Positions 41,427 through 48,432 of a DNA stretch of 53,175 nucleotides are shown here, piece by piece. The stretch is from a virus: positions 1 through 53,175 of IMG/VR virus record IMGVR_UViG_3300023103_000006; one strand, given 5' to 3'. Made by a program: the position numbers and the translations under genes. The notes under the pieces were generated by a model, which did no database searches, was not told where the DNA came from, and saw only the letters and a program-made list of their open reading frames with translations. Positions within the stretch are counted from its first letter, which is position 1, and every line of letters starts with the position of its first letter.

Positions 41427-41664
41427 CGTTTAAATCTCTTTTAGTTACTAATTTGTACAAACTTTTAAGTTCTTCTACTGTTTCTATACGGATATTATCA
41501 GAACCATAATACCATGAGCCTGCAACAAATCCATGTTCTGTAACTTTGCAAATACTTATACCTAATTTAACATCGTGTTTAACATAACTTACCCAATCTT
41601 TAGTGCCAGTTCTGCAAGGCGTAAACCCATAAACTGTAATATTATCTTCGGTTAATTTTTCCAT
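41419..41664 (-). CDS. First gene after structured leader element 3, unknown
   Basis: The protein has 81 residues. Strands and turns with Trp and Tyr (YGFTPCRTGTKDWVSYVKH, GFVAGSWYYGSDNIRI) are followed by a C-terminal helix. Its own leader contains structured element 3. The gene ends eight bases inside the convergent rightward gene. No family recognised. Confidence 0.7.
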   Translation of the reverse strand: MEKLTEDNITVYGFTPCRTGTKDWVSYVKHDVKLGISICKVTEHGFVAGSWYYGSDNIRIETVEELKSLYKLVTKRDLNAT

Positions 41665-41679
41665 TTTAGATAGTTTTAA

Positions 41680-41771
41680 AATAATAATGCCCCAAATACC
41701 TGCTTAGCTTCTGACGTCTAAACAAAATAGATGAGGCAAAAATCTTAATGGCAGTATAGTCAGAAGTGCCA
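41680..41771 (-). promoter_or_regulatory. Structured leader RNA, element 3 (kissing loop)
   Basis: On the leftward transcript: P1, TGGCA/TGCCA (41771-41767 with 41753-41749), has a 13-base loop starting CTTCTGAC (41766-41759). This is perfectly complementary over eight bases to GTCAGAAG (41715-41708), which lies in the loop of P3, TTTAG/CTAAG (41722-41718 with 41707-41703). P3 is enclosed by P2, TGCCTC/GGGGCA (41738-41733 with 41693-41688, one G-U). TTATTATTTTA follows. No U-rich terminator competes as clearly as in element 2. Order and pairing match elements 1 and 2 although the sequences differ. Confidence 0.7.
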
Positions 41772-41776
41772 ATGAT

Positions 41777-41807
41777 TAAATATAGTAAGAAATTATGTAA
41801 AAAGCAA
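41777..41807 (-). promoter_or_regulatory. Leftward promoter before leader element 3
   Basis: Read leftward: TTG (41807-41805), 20 bases, TATATTTA (41784-41777). It lies between the methyltransferase gene ending at 41817 and leader element 3, and gives the 81-residue gene its own transcript. Confidence 0.75.
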
Positions 41808-41816
41808 GTTATAGTA

Positions 41817-42287
41817 CTAAGAAATTCCTTTCATAAAAGTTAGCCACATAGTTTTACTTTGTCTGCCTGTCGTATGTCCGAATAAGGGCTTGTAAGGAAT
41901 TAATTCTAAAACCTCACTAACTTTTATTTGCGATTCGTTCCATTTGAAAATTAGAGTACCATTCGGTTTTAAGACACGAATGCACTCATCAAATCCGGCT
42001 TTTAAATCTTCTTTCCAAGACGGTAATAAAACACCGTACTTTTGCGCCATCCATGATGTTTTACCTAATTGATTCATGTGTGGAGGGTCAAATACTACCA
42101 TATAAAACGATTCATCCTCAAATATCATTTGCCTGAAATCGCTGATTACGTCAGGTTTCACTACTAAGGTTCTGCCATCGCATAGGTTTGTGTCAAGCTC
42201 CCGAATATCTGCAAAAACTACATGAGGATTTTCTTTGTCGAACCAAAACATTCTACTGCCACAACAAGCGTCTAATATTGTTTTCAT
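41817..42287 (-). CDS. SAM-dependent methyltransferase, DPPH type (orphan)
   Basis: The protein has 156 residues. SAM-binding motif I is LDACCGSRMFWFDK (5-18), motif IV is FDPPH (66-70), and a C-terminal strand contains GTLIFKWNE. DPPH in place of NPPY/DPPY is seen in small phage methyltransferases of this type. It differs from the 34434 enzyme and is likewise not paired with a restriction enzyme. It probably modifies DNA bases, but substrate (base or RNA) is not certain. Confidence 0.8.
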   Translation of the reverse strand: MKTILDACCGSRMFWFDKENPHVVFADIRELDTNLCDGRTLVVKPDVISDFRQMIFEDESFYMVVFDPPHMNQLGKTSWMAQKYGVLLPSWKEDLKAGFDECIRVLKPNGTLIFKWNESQIKVSEVLELIPYKPLFGHTTGRQSKTMWLTFMKGIS

Positions 42288-42288
42288 A

Positions 42289-42453
42289 TCAATTAGTTAT
42301 AAATATCCTACAAACTTTATTAAAATCAACTCCACACTTCAAACAGATTTCTTTCAATCCGTTACGCTTATCTTTAGGATGCTGTTTAAGAAAGTTTTCA
42401 AATTCAGTTCCTATGCTTTGCAGGTTGTTTGCTCTTTGTTCTCCGATGCTCAT
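42289..42453 (-). CDS. Very small protein with Cys residues, unknown
   Basis: A 54-residue ORF (ATG complement of 42451-42453) overlaps the upstream stop by four bases. It reads MSIGEQRANNLQSIGTEF and later LKEICLKCGVDFNKVCRIF, with three Cys. It closes a gap before the methyltransferase gene. A small zinc-binding protein is possible, but three Cys make that weak. Confidence 0.65.
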   Translation of the reverse strand: MSIGEQRANNLQSIGTEFENFLKQHPKDKRNGLKEICLKCGVDFNKVCRIFITN

Positions 42454-42695
42454 GTTAGATAAACTGTTAGGAATAAAGCCAACAATAAGTTTCTTTCGTT
42501 TAACTCAGCACATTTTTCTTTGCCAAACTGAATATAGGTTTTATTATGAATTTGAAAGAAATTGACAACTACAACCTTCTTAGTAATTGTGCTAGATAAT
42601 TTGTACTTATATCCCTCGCTAGTAGTACTTAGGTATTCAAATTTAAACTCTTGTCCTAGACAGGCTTCAAGCGTTTCTTCTATTTCGTTTTTCAT
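42450..42695 (-). CDS. Small protein, unknown
   Basis: The protein has 81 residues with an acidic N-terminal helix (MKNEIEETLEACLGQEF), several strands (KLSSTITKKVVVVNFFQIH) and a hydrophobic C terminus (LLLALFLTVYLT) that might be a membrane segment. No family recognised. Confidence 0.65.
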   Translation of the reverse strand: MKNEIEETLEACLGQEFKFEYLSTTSEGYKYKLSSTITKKVVVVNFFQIHNKTYIQFGKEKCAELNERNLLLALFLTVYLT

Positions 42696-43276
42696 ATTTT
42701 ACTTACTGTTAGTTTAAGTCCTGATTCTTTTTCTATTTGTTCGATTAATGCCTTATGTTTGTCCGATAAGCCGGAAGACTCCAAAGGCTTAATATAATTA
42801 AATGCCCTGTATGCGCTATCTTCATTTAAAGTATTGATTGAATTAACTATATGTCTATCCCTATTAGGGTGTTTACATACGTAATTCCACTCAGACCATT
42901 CAATTTGATTGTCGCTTGCAAGGACTATTTCGCCGACTTGTGGCACAAATTCGACTTTTTCTTCAATTAGTTTTTCGATTCTTTTAATTAAAGCGCTATC
43001 AGGTTTTGTAGCAAACTCAATTATTGGTTCTGATATGAGTTTGAAAAACTCGCAAAATTCAAGAACAGTACAATTATTAGGCATATCTTCTTTAGCCCAA
43101 CTTTCCCAAACTCCTTGTTCATTAACTCCGGCATACTGATAATCCGGATAGGAAGAGCAGTACTCGTAATGTGCCTGCCAGATTTTAATAAACCTTTCTG
43201 ATTCGCCGTTTACCGCACTTAGAATATCTACACACCAGTTTTTATCTGGCAGATTGTTAAAATTGTATTTTTTCAT
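42692..43276 (-). CDS. Protein of unknown function, 194 residues
   Basis: The protein has 194 residues, with Trp-rich N-terminal region (KNWCVDILSAVNGESERFIKIWQ) and a C-terminal segment AYRAFNYIKPLESSGLSDKH followed by a helix. The middle contains GEIVLASDNQIEWSEWNYVC, a motif-like stretch seen in small phage KTSC/DUF-type proteins. No firm family. Confidence 0.65.
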   Translation of the reverse strand: MKKYNFNNLPDKNWCVDILSAVNGESERFIKIWQAHYEYCSSYPDYQYAGVNEQGVWESWAKEDMPNNCTVLEFCEFFKLISEPIIEFATKPDSALIKRIEKLIEEKVEFVPQVGEIVLASDNQIEWSEWNYVCKHPNRDRHIVNSINTLNEDSAYRAFNYIKPLESSGLSDKHKALIEQIEKESGLKLTVSKI

Positions 43277-43464
43277 TTTAGTATAAGAATTGGATAATAG
43301 TTAATAATACAAAAAGCAATAGCGGTAATGACAAAGGCCCAGCAAGCCGCTATAAATACTTTGACATAGTGCTTGAATACCTTAGCTTCAAGTCTTTGGT
43401 ATAACTCAGTCAATAACGATTGTTTCGGAAGACTGTTTTTGCTTTGTTGTTTGTAGTAGTTCAT
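43273..43464 (-). CDS. Small tail-anchored membrane protein
   Basis: The protein has 63 residues: a basic helix (LLTELYQRLEAKVFKHYVKV) followed by a hydrophobic segment (FIAACWAFVITAIAFCIINYY, about 37-57). A single membrane segment near the C terminus gives a tail-anchor topology. Role unknown. Confidence 0.65.
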   Translation of the reverse strand: MNYYKQQSKNSLPKQSLLTELYQRLEAKVFKHYVKVFIAACWAFVITAIAFCIINYYPILILK

Positions 43465-43700
43465 AGCTCTTTTTTTGGTTTTCCAGTTAAAACTTCAAAT
43501 AAAAAATATGAAAGAGATATGCCACAACTGTATTTATCTTTAACAGCCCAATATTTCATAGGTAGGGGTATTATAGGCATATCAAAAGAATCCCTGCTAG
43601 ATATTTTTACTATTAATTCAAGCGGATATTCTATTTTCAATCTCTTATCCATTTTGTTTCGCTTTCCGAACTTAGAAAGACCGTGTATTTTTATTTTCAT
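43461..43700 (-). CDS. Small protein, unknown
   Basis: The protein has 79 residues, basic at the N terminus (MKIKIHGLSKFGKRNKMDKR) then strand-rich (LEIYPLELIVKIS-like), ending FLFEVLTGKPKKEL. Overlap with both neighbours is four bases. No family recognised. Confidence 0.65.
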   Translation of the reverse strand: MKIKIHGLSKFGKRNKMDKRLKIEYPLELIVKISSRDSFDMPIIPLPMKYWAVKDKYSCGISLSYFLFEVLTGKPKKEL

Positions 43701-43888
43701 TTGATAAAGTTATTAAAATCTGTTTCGTTAAGTTCGATAATGTTGGTGATTGTTATTACATCACCCCTTTCTTTTAATATTTTCATAGAAAACTCTTTTT
43801 GATTTGGATAGTTTTCATCTATTAATGCACTGTGTCCATTTCCTTGCCTAGGTGTATTTATACAGAAAAACACAATAAAATATCTCAT
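43697..43888 (-). CDS. Small protein, unknown
   Basis: The protein has 63 residues, beginning MRYFIVFFCINTPRQGNGHS, with a hydrophobic start too short for a clear membrane segment, then a charged helix and a strand (VITITNIIELNET). No family recognised. Confidence 0.65.
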   Translation of the reverse strand: MRYFIVFFCINTPRQGNGHSALIDENYPNQKEFSMKILKERGDVITITNIIELNETDFNNFIK

Positions 43889-43989
43889 TTCTTAAATAGT
43901 TTTTTGATTAAAATAAAAGGTAAATAAACAGTTATAAGGATTAGTAGAGAGAAAAAGGCTGGAACGAATACTTTAAGAATTGTTTTCAT
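43885..43989 (-). CDS. Very small single-segment membrane protein
   Basis: A 34-residue ORF (ATG complement of 43987-43989) overlaps genes on both sides by four bases. It has a hydrophobic core (VFVPAFFSLLILITVYLPFIL) flanked by Lys residues on both sides (MKTILK..., IKKLFKK). The overlap chain and composition suggest it is real. Confidence 0.6.
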   Translation of the reverse strand: MKTILKVFVPAFFSLLILITVYLPFILIKKLFKK

Positions 43990-44144
43990 GGTTCCACTTG
44001 CTGAAAAATAGTCCAATCTTCACAATTAAATCTAGCAAAATGAGCTGCCCCAATTCTAGTTTCAAAGGTTTTTATATTTCCTTTGTCGTCTCTTACTATT
44101 ATAGGGTTTCTAGTAAGGTAATGTAAAATGATTATGTATTTCAT
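43986..44144 (-). CDS. Small protein, unknown
   Basis: A 52-residue ORF (ATG complement of 44142-44144). It reads KYIIILHYLTRNPIIVRDDKGN then IKTFETRIGAAHFARFN with a Cys-Glu-Asp-Trp end. It is coupled to the membrane peptide below. The pattern is that of a small phage protein; function unknown. Confidence 0.6.
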   Translation of the reverse strand: MKYIIILHYLTRNPIIVRDDKGNIKTFETRIGAAHFARFNCEDWTIFQQVEP

Positions 44145-44150
44145 AGTCTA

Positions 44151-44366
44151 TCAATTTAAAGGTTCACTACTTATGATTCGCCAGTTTCTATACGTCATTA
44201 CTGCAAACCCTAATAACTGAGGTGAGATAATGAAAAGAGCCGCAATTCTTTGCATACCTGTTATGTCTGAAATAAAGGTATAAATAAGCGCAATTATCAA
44301 AGCGATTGTATAAAGCCCGAAGAAACAATAGTTATCTTCAAGTACTCTTTGTTCAGGTGTTTTCAT
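44151..44366 (-). CDS. Two-segment membrane protein
   Basis: The ATG at 44366 gives 71 residues; a longer TTG-started reading from 44399 is less likely. Hydrophobic segments lie at about 14-33 (CFFGLYTIALIIALIYTFI) and 42-58 (IAALFIISPQLLGFAVM). Role unknown. Confidence 0.65.
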   Translation of the reverse strand: MKTPEQRVLEDNYCFFGLYTIALIIALIYTFISDITGMQRIAALFIISPQLLGFAVMTYRNWRIISSEPLN

Positions 44367-44377
44367 TAGATTGTTTT

Positions 44378-44470
44378 TTAGTATCCGAATCTGTTCCAAA
44401 AGCTAATAATTTCTTTTATTGTTTTTCTAAGGCGCTTCTTAGCCAACTTCTTTCTCTGTCTCTTGTTCAT
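44378..44470 (-). CDS. Very small, highly basic protein
   Basis: A 30-residue reading (MNKRQRKKLAKKRLRKTIKE...) starts at the ATG complementary to 44468-44470; a GTG-started form would add 13 residues. It is extremely rich in Lys and Arg and ends in a Trp-containing stretch (ISFWNRFGY). Such peptides may bind nucleic acid. The evidence for translation is modest. Confidence 0.5.
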   Translation of the reverse strand: MNKRQRKKLAKKRLRKTIKEIISFWNRFGY

Positions 44471-44519
44471 CTTAGTATAAACATTTAAGGGTTTTGCACC
44501 TAAGTACACATCATTTTTA

Positions 44520-44828
44520 TCAAAAATCCGAACGACTCCGTATGATCTTTTTTATTAGTCCACATTTAGAGCACTCCTTACAGGTTAATGTTTCATCTGT
44601 AAGATAGTTTTGAGGGTTGTAACATATATCTTCCCAGTACTTTTGTCCCTGACTTGTCAAGTGCCACAAAAAAGCATTCAACAAGGTCTTTTCTAAAGAT
44701 TTACCTTTCTTAGAAAGAAACGTTTTTGGCGTATCTTTTTCGTCATTTCTAAATTCAGTCTTCACATTCTCAAACGCCTGACTACGCCAGGGTTCCTTTA
44801 GTCTGTTGAGTTGGTCTTTATTGGTCAT
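44520..44828 (-). CDS. Small protein with C-terminal Cys cluster, unknown
   Basis: The protein has 102 residues. A central helix with LSKKGKSLEKTLLNAFLWHL and GQKYWEDICYN resembles segments seen in uncharacterised phage proteins. The C terminus holds C-K-E-C-S-K-C-G, likely to bind a metal if a fourth ligand is shared or dimeric. Function unknown. Confidence 0.65.
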   Translation of the reverse strand: MTNKDQLNRLKEPWRSQAFENVKTEFRNDEKDTPKTFLSKKGKSLEKTLLNAFLWHLTSQGQKYWEDICYNPQNYLTDETLTCKECSKCGLIKKIIRSRSDF

Positions 44829-45034
44829 TTTATAGTTTTTATTTGTTCTATTTCTCGTATTTTTAAATCAAAAACTCCGGTAATTTCCGTTCTTTTCAAA
44901 TGAGAAATTTCCTCGTCTTCTTCAAACCATGCCCCTGCACAACCACGATTAGGTGCAATAATCTTTCTAATTATGACTTTTATATTGTTTGTCCCTTTAG
45001 GAATATAAGACAAACAGGCGATAAATTCTTTCAT
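44825..45034 (-). CDS. Small protein, unknown
   Basis: The protein has 69 residues, with strands (NIKVIIRKIIAPNRGC) and acidic middle (WFEEDEEISHL). It is four-base coupled to genes on both sides. No family recognised. Confidence 0.65.
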   Translation of the reverse strand: MKEFIACLSYIPKGTNNIKVIIRKIIAPNRGCAGAWFEEDEEISHLKRTEITGVFDLKIREIEQIKTIK

Positions 45035-45408
45035 GTAAAATCAGGTTTGAATAATAGTTTGATTTCTTCGATAAGGTGATTGTACTCTTCTAAATGTTTT
45101 AATGATTTGTCTGTAAGTGAAACTCCAGGATTAAAGAAAGTCTCACCTTTCATTTTTGTTTCAACATAGACAGGATGATAAAACATAAGCGTCTTAAGTG
45201 CTTCAAATGTTTCTTCTTTTGCGGCGATAGATTTTTTGCTTTCTTTCGGAATAACAAGTTCTTCTAATTCGCAATTCAAATCTACTTCCATATCAAACTC
45301 AACTAATGACTCAGGGGCAGGGATTAAGACAATTTTGTTGTCAATTAACTCCATTCCCAAATCTACGTATCTTGCAGTCATTTGTTGAAAAGCCTCAGTA
45401 TGTGTCAT
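45031..45408 (-). CDS. Small acidic protein, unknown
   Basis: The protein has 125 residues, acidic in the middle (VEFDMEVDLNCELEELVIPK), with a C-terminal helix (LTDKSLKHLEEYNHLIEEI). No motif is diagnostic. Its leader contains a short CTGCC/GGCAG stem (45425-45438). Confidence 0.65.
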   Translation of the reverse strand: MTHTEAFQQMTARYVDLGMELIDNKIVLIPAPESLVEFDMEVDLNCELEELVIPKESKKSIAAKEETFEALKTLMFYHPVYVETKMKGETFFNPGVSLTDKSLKHLEEYNHLIEEIKLLFKPDFT

Positions 45409-45424
45409 AGTTTTATTTATTTAT

Positions 45425-45438
45425 CTGCCTATTGGCAG
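45425..45438. other. Short hairpin in leader of the 45408 gene
   Basis: CTGCC-TATT-GGCAG is a 5-bp stem located between two leftward genes, 17 bases before the downstream ATG. There is no U run after it in either direction. It may protect the message end or pause RNA polymerase. Confidence 0.4.
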
Positions 45439-45443
45439 GGTGG

Positions 45444-45650
45444 TTAAACAACTTTAAAAAATCCGGCAATGGTGCCAGTATAATTATCTGGTTCAATTCG
45501 GTCTATATTTTCTTTGCCAAATCTACCATTAGCAAAGTCAATAGCCTCTTGCTCTGTTCGTTTTCGTCCGTTCAAATCAAAGCTTGTTATTCGAAAATTA
45601 TAATTTTCGATAGATTTATTGAAAAATACACGCCAGAATTTCTTTTCCAT
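45444..45650 (-). CDS. Small beta-rich protein, unknown
   Basis: The protein has 68 residues, with FWRVFFNKSIENYNFRI then FDLNGRKRTEQEAIDFA and an NG-rich turn. A compact alpha/beta fold is plausible. Just upstream (45666-45683) a CCCCT/AGGGG stem lies in its leader. Confidence 0.65.
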   Translation of the reverse strand: MEKKFWRVFFNKSIENYNFRITSFDLNGRKRTEQEAIDFANGRFGKENIDRIEPDNYTGTIAGFFKVV

Positions 45651-45690
45651 AGTTTTATATTTTAACCCCTAACTAAATAGGGGGAGTGAG

Positions 45691-45915
45691 TTATTCTTCT
45701 ATATTAGACAAATGAACATCTAAGAAACTTTTGAGGTGCTTTAGTTCTGAGTATTCAATAAGGCAAGACGCTGCAATTTTCCTATCGCCCCGGCCAATTA
45801 GTTCAATATGCAAACATTGCCTGTCTCCGATAAAATCAAGGTCGTACATTTGACTTTGTGATAACTGTTCGGTAATTATCTTTGTAGCTTCTGATTGAAT
45901 TAATAGTGATGCCAT
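45691..45915 (-). CDS. Small protein, unknown
   Basis: The protein has 74 residues with MASLLIQSEATKIITEQLSQ at the start, strands (CLHIELIGRGDRKIAASC) and a C-terminal helix (LKHLKSFLDVHLSNIEE). No family recognised. Confidence 0.65.
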   Translation of the reverse strand: MASLLIQSEATKIITEQLSQSQMYDLDFIGDRQCLHIELIGRGDRKIAASCLIEYSELKHLKSFLDVHLSNIEE

Positions 45916-45950
45916 GATTTTTAAGTATTAAAGATTAAATGATTTATTTT

Positions 45951-46211
45951 TCAAAGAACAGAAAGTCTATTACCAGAAGTCCAATAGCTTCTATTTTCAA
46001 GTGAAACTTTAGACATATCTTTGTCGGCATTGGTTGAATGATTCATTTTAGACCAGTTTAATTTAAACTTTTCGTCTGCTACTTCATCCTGAACTTGTTT
46101 ATGAGCAGTCTCCTGTCTTTTTCCTGCTTTCTTCCATTGCCATACACGAGCCATGTATTTGCTTCTATCTAATTTGCCAGTTTCGGGGTTGATTAATTTG
46201 TAGTTGCACAT
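45951..46211 (-). CDS. Small basic protein, unknown
   Basis: The protein has 86 residues, starting MCNYKLINPETGKLDRSKYM, with a basic helix (WQWKKAGKRQETAHKQVQDE) and a Ser/Asn-rich end. The basic helix could contact nucleic acid. No family recognised. Confidence 0.65.
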   Translation of the reverse strand: MCNYKLINPETGKLDRSKYMARVWQWKKAGKRQETAHKQVQDEVADEKFKLNWSKMNHSTNADKDMSKVSLENRSYWTSGNRLSVL

Positions 46212-46215
46212 TGTG

Positions 46216-46437
46216 TTAATATTTATAAAGTTCTGTCATTGCTTTTTCTACTGCTACGTTCACCGGATTCCCTGCATTGTTTTTGTAGAATTTACGCTCT
46301 GTAACCATATAGGCATAGTCTTCGTGTTGTTTTCCCCTGAAAGTTCCTTTAATCATTCCACCTTCTGCCCTTGCAGATATACGAGGGTCAATTTGATTGA
46401 TTCTATTTGCGATGTCGATAACTAATTGAGTTGTCAT
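46216..46437 (-). CDS. Small protein, unknown
   Basis: The protein has 73 residues: TTQLVIDIANRINQIDPRIS then RGKQHEDYAYMVTERKFY, with a final Ala-rich helix (NVAVEKAMTELYKY). The pattern is alpha/beta. No function inferred. Confidence 0.65.
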   Translation of the reverse strand: MTTQLVIDIANRINQIDPRISARAEGGMIKGTFRGKQHEDYAYMVTERKFYKNNAGNPVNVAVEKAMTELYKY

Positions 46438-46489
46438 TGTAGTAATTAAGTTTTAGATTTATTGGCACTAACGCAGGACCCGCAGTTTA

Positions 46490-46723
46490 TTAGATATTAT
46501 TGATGTATAAAGACTTGATGTAATAAGGTTTGCCGAAATTATTTTGATTTGAGAGCGCAAACCCGAATTTAAACGGCATATCTCTGTTGAATATGTATAC
46601 TTGCCATGCTGTTTTGCAAACCTTAGTTACCATTACGCCATCTGGGCCAACTAAAGACATTTCAACTATTTCTTTTTCTGGTAATGTAGAGTGCCATTTT
46701 TGAGAGTATTTTGAGTTTGCCAT
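46490..46723 (-). CDS. Small protein, unknown
   Basis: The protein has 77 residues, strand-rich with EKEIVEMSLVGPDGVMVTKV and KTAWQVYIFNRDMPFKFGF. A single compact beta domain is plausible. No family recognised. Confidence 0.65.
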   Translation of the reverse strand: MANSKYSQKWHSTLPEKEIVEMSLVGPDGVMVTKVCKTAWQVYIFNRDMPFKFGFALSNQNNFGKPYYIKSLYINNI

Positions 46724-46759
46724 CTTCTTGTTTTAATTTGATAGTATAAAGGTTATATA

Positions 46760-47107
46760 TTATTCAAAATCCGTTCCGTATTTATTCCACATATCTCCAT
46801 AAAAAAGGTTGTTAACTACTTTCTTTTCGTTTACCAACCATTCGTTATTTTTTACAATTGGCGTAGACATCTTTACTGTTTCTGCAACTTGTGTAACTTC
46901 TTTTTTGGCCAATTCTATTTCGTATTGCTTCGCAACCTCTTTTGATTCTTTAGCAGAAACCCACGCTTCTAATTTAAAGAAAACTCCATCTAAATAGATG
47001 AAAATAACATTATTGTTTTTGTTGTTATTTTGAACATAAACTACACCGTTGAATTTTGCGCCTGATGCGATTTTTTCTTTTGCGATACTTAGAGTTGAAT
47101 TGTCCAT
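46760..47107 (-). CDS. Small protein with own promoter, unknown
   Basis: The ATG at 47107 gives 115 residues; the longer reading from 47164 would translate through the promoter and is rejected. A strand-rich part (GVVYVQNNNKNNNVIFIYLD) is followed by a charged helix (AKESKEVAKQYEIELAKKEV) and a C-terminal segment with Trp (GDMWNKYG). Its own promoter and leader are closely related to those of the 49025 gene, so the two are probably expressed together. Confidence 0.7.
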   Translation of the reverse strand: MDNSTLSIAKEKIASGAKFNGVVYVQNNNKNNNVIFIYLDGVFFKLEAWVSAKESKEVAKQYEIELAKKEVTQVAETVKMSTPIVKNNEWLVNEKKVVNNLFYGDMWNKYGTDFE

Positions 47108-47133
47108 TTTTGTTTCTGTTTTAATTTCTATAT

Positions 47134-47164
47134 CAAAGATACGGTAAATAATAATACAAAACAA
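47134..47164 (-). promoter_or_regulatory. Leftward promoter of the 46760 gene
   Basis: Read leftward: TTG (47164-47162), 20 bases, TATCTTTG (47141-47134). A 25-base stretch covering the -7 element and the leader is shared with the promoter at 49035-49059 with one mismatch. An imperfect palindrome, ACAAG-CATTA-CTTGT, overlaps the -33 end and may bind a regulator. Confidence 0.8.
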
Positions 47165-47181
47165 GCATTACTTGTAATAAG

Positions 47182-47382
47182 TTATCCACAATCTTGTATT
47201 TTTATTGTTAGCCCGAATATCTTAGCAATGTTTTCCACCGTTTCAAAAGAGGGCGTAGTTGCTCCTGATTCTATTTGCTGAATAGCTTGCTGAGATATAG
47301 GAGGGGTTAATAGTTCGCCTAATTGCGCTTGAGTTAACCCCCTGGCTTTTCTGAGTGTCTTTATTTTTTCGTTGATTTTCAT
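47182..47382 (-). CDS. XRE-family transcription regulator (short)
   Basis: The protein has 66 residues and is essentially one XRE helix-turn-helix: KIKTLRKARGLTQAQLGELL, P-P-I-S-Q-Q-A-I-Q-Q-I-E-S-G-A-T-T-P, then F-E-T-V-E-N-I-A-K-I-F-G-L. It ends with a short tail (TIKIQDCG). It lies right upstream of the promoter at 47134 and may repress or activate it. Confidence 0.85.
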   Translation of the reverse strand: MKINEKIKTLRKARGLTQAQLGELLTPPISQQAIQQIESGATTPSFETVENIAKIFGLTIKIQDCG

Positions 47383-47390
47383 GTTTTAGT

Positions 47391-47675
47391 TTATTTTCGT
47401 TTACCTCTCCAGTGTTCCGAATCTTTCGGAAGATATACAGGCTTTTTATATTTGTTGAATAGCTTTTTCATTGGAGAAATTGTTTTGTTATTCATTTTAA
47501 AAACACTCTCCATGTGTTCAGGATGTCCACATTCTAAAGTTCTTTTAAGCTGTCTTAGCCAATAAGGGCCGTTATAATTTCCTGCCCATTCTATTAGGTC
47601 TTTTTGCCTATATTTTGGCAAACTTAGGAACTTATCAGGGTCTCTAATCATTAAATTTAATTTCTTCTTTCTCAT
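47391..47675 (-). CDS. Small basic protein, unknown
   Basis: The protein has 94 residues, Lys-rich at both ends (MRKKKLNLMIRDPDKFLSLP, KKPVYLPKDSEHWRGKRK), with KTLE-C-G-H-P-E-H in the middle (possibly metal-binding). Its high positive charge suggests nucleic-acid contact. No family recognised. Confidence 0.65.
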   Translation of the reverse strand: MRKKKLNLMIRDPDKFLSLPKYRQKDLIEWAGNYNGPYWLRQLKRTLECGHPEHMESVFKMNNKTISPMKKLFNKYKKPVYLPKDSEHWRGKRK

Positions 47676-48190
47676 GTTATTAGTGACGTAAAGAATTTTT
47701 TCATAAATTTATCTTCATATTTATACCACCTATCGCCAGCAGAGTGGTTTAAGAATTTCTTATAGAATTTTTCAGCTAAATGCCCCTTTTGGGGTATATT
47801 AAAAAGTATTTCCAACTCTGAATAACTGCCGTATTGTAATCTTTTAAATTCTAAAGCAGAATCATAAGTACTAATAACTTTGATAAAGCCATAATCTTTG
47901 TTAATCACAACTAATAGTGATTCTCTTTTCTTACTTCTAAAGTTTTCTTCCAGAAAAATCAAAGACTCTTTCACTCTTTTGATTGAGGATTTGTCTCTAA
48001 ATGTTATTACAAAATCAGGAACAGTATCATCTATTTTGCTATCATCAACTTCCGACCTGTACATCATGATAGTGTTATTCTCTCCATGACGGTCTTCGGT
48101 AGAAAATATTTTGAACCTTTCAGAAAAAAGTTCTAAATAATAAGATTCATCAACCTCATTACCCATTTTTATTAACTTTTTCTTTATCAT
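47672..48190 (-). CDS. Protein of unknown function, 172 residues
   Basis: The protein has 172 residues, alpha/beta, with FVITFRDKSSIKRVKESLIF, LLVVINKDYGFIKVISTY and a basic C-terminal region (YKYEDKFMKKFFTSLIT). No catalytic signature is seen. It begins four bases before the upstream gene ends, so it is co-translated with the 55-residue gene. Confidence 0.65.
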   Translation of the reverse strand: MIKKKLIKMGNEVDESYYLELFSERFKIFSTEDRHGENNTIMMYRSEVDDSKIDDTVPDFVITFRDKSSIKRVKESLIFLEENFRSKKRESLLVVINKDYGFIKVISTYDSALEFKRLQYGSYSELEILFNIPQKGHLAEKFYKKFLNHSAGDRWYKYEDKFMKKFFTSLIT

Positions 48191-48354
48191 AATTCTTCTA
48201 CAATTTCATGTTCTAAATTCCACCAAGAGACAGGCAACCATTCGCCACGTTCGTTTTTAATTTCCCCACCTTTCACCTCGTAAAATGAGTTTTGGTAAAG
48301 GCCGATAGATTTTAAATTACTATCTGATTTTTTAAGTTTGATTATTGCATTCAT
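48187..48354 (-). CDS. Small protein controlled by the CTAGG palindrome, unknown
   Basis: The ATG at 48354 gives 55 residues; a longer reading from 48405 would run through the promoter. It is basic then acidic (NAIIKLKKSDSNLKSIGLY, NERGEWLPVSWWNLEHEIVE). It is the first gene of a leftward transcript whose promoter carries the palindrome at 48406-48421. Function unknown. Confidence 0.65.
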   Translation of the reverse strand: MNAIIKLKKSDSNLKSIGLYQNSFYEVKGGEIKNERGEWLPVSWWNLEHEIVEEL

Positions 48355-48389
48355 TGTCCTATTTATTTTATTGTTCCGTTTAACTGATA

Positions 48390-48421
48390 CAAATATACAA
48401 GGCATCTAGGATATATCCTAG
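48390..48421 (-). promoter_or_regulatory. Leftward promoter with CTAGG palindrome (48187 gene)
   Basis: Read leftward: CTAG end of the palindrome CTAGGATATATCCTAG (48406-48421), then 20 bases from its last CTAG to TATATTTG (48397-48390). The palindrome replaces the TTG at the -33 position. The same palindrome variant has the identical distance to the -7 element at 49052. Confidence 0.75.
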
Positions 48422-48432
48422 TAATATATCAT

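Noticed and set aside
47107-47164. Longer N terminus of the 46760 gene (start at 47164)
   Set aside because: It covers the TAnnTTTG promoter element and leader; the downstream ATG at 47107 fits better.
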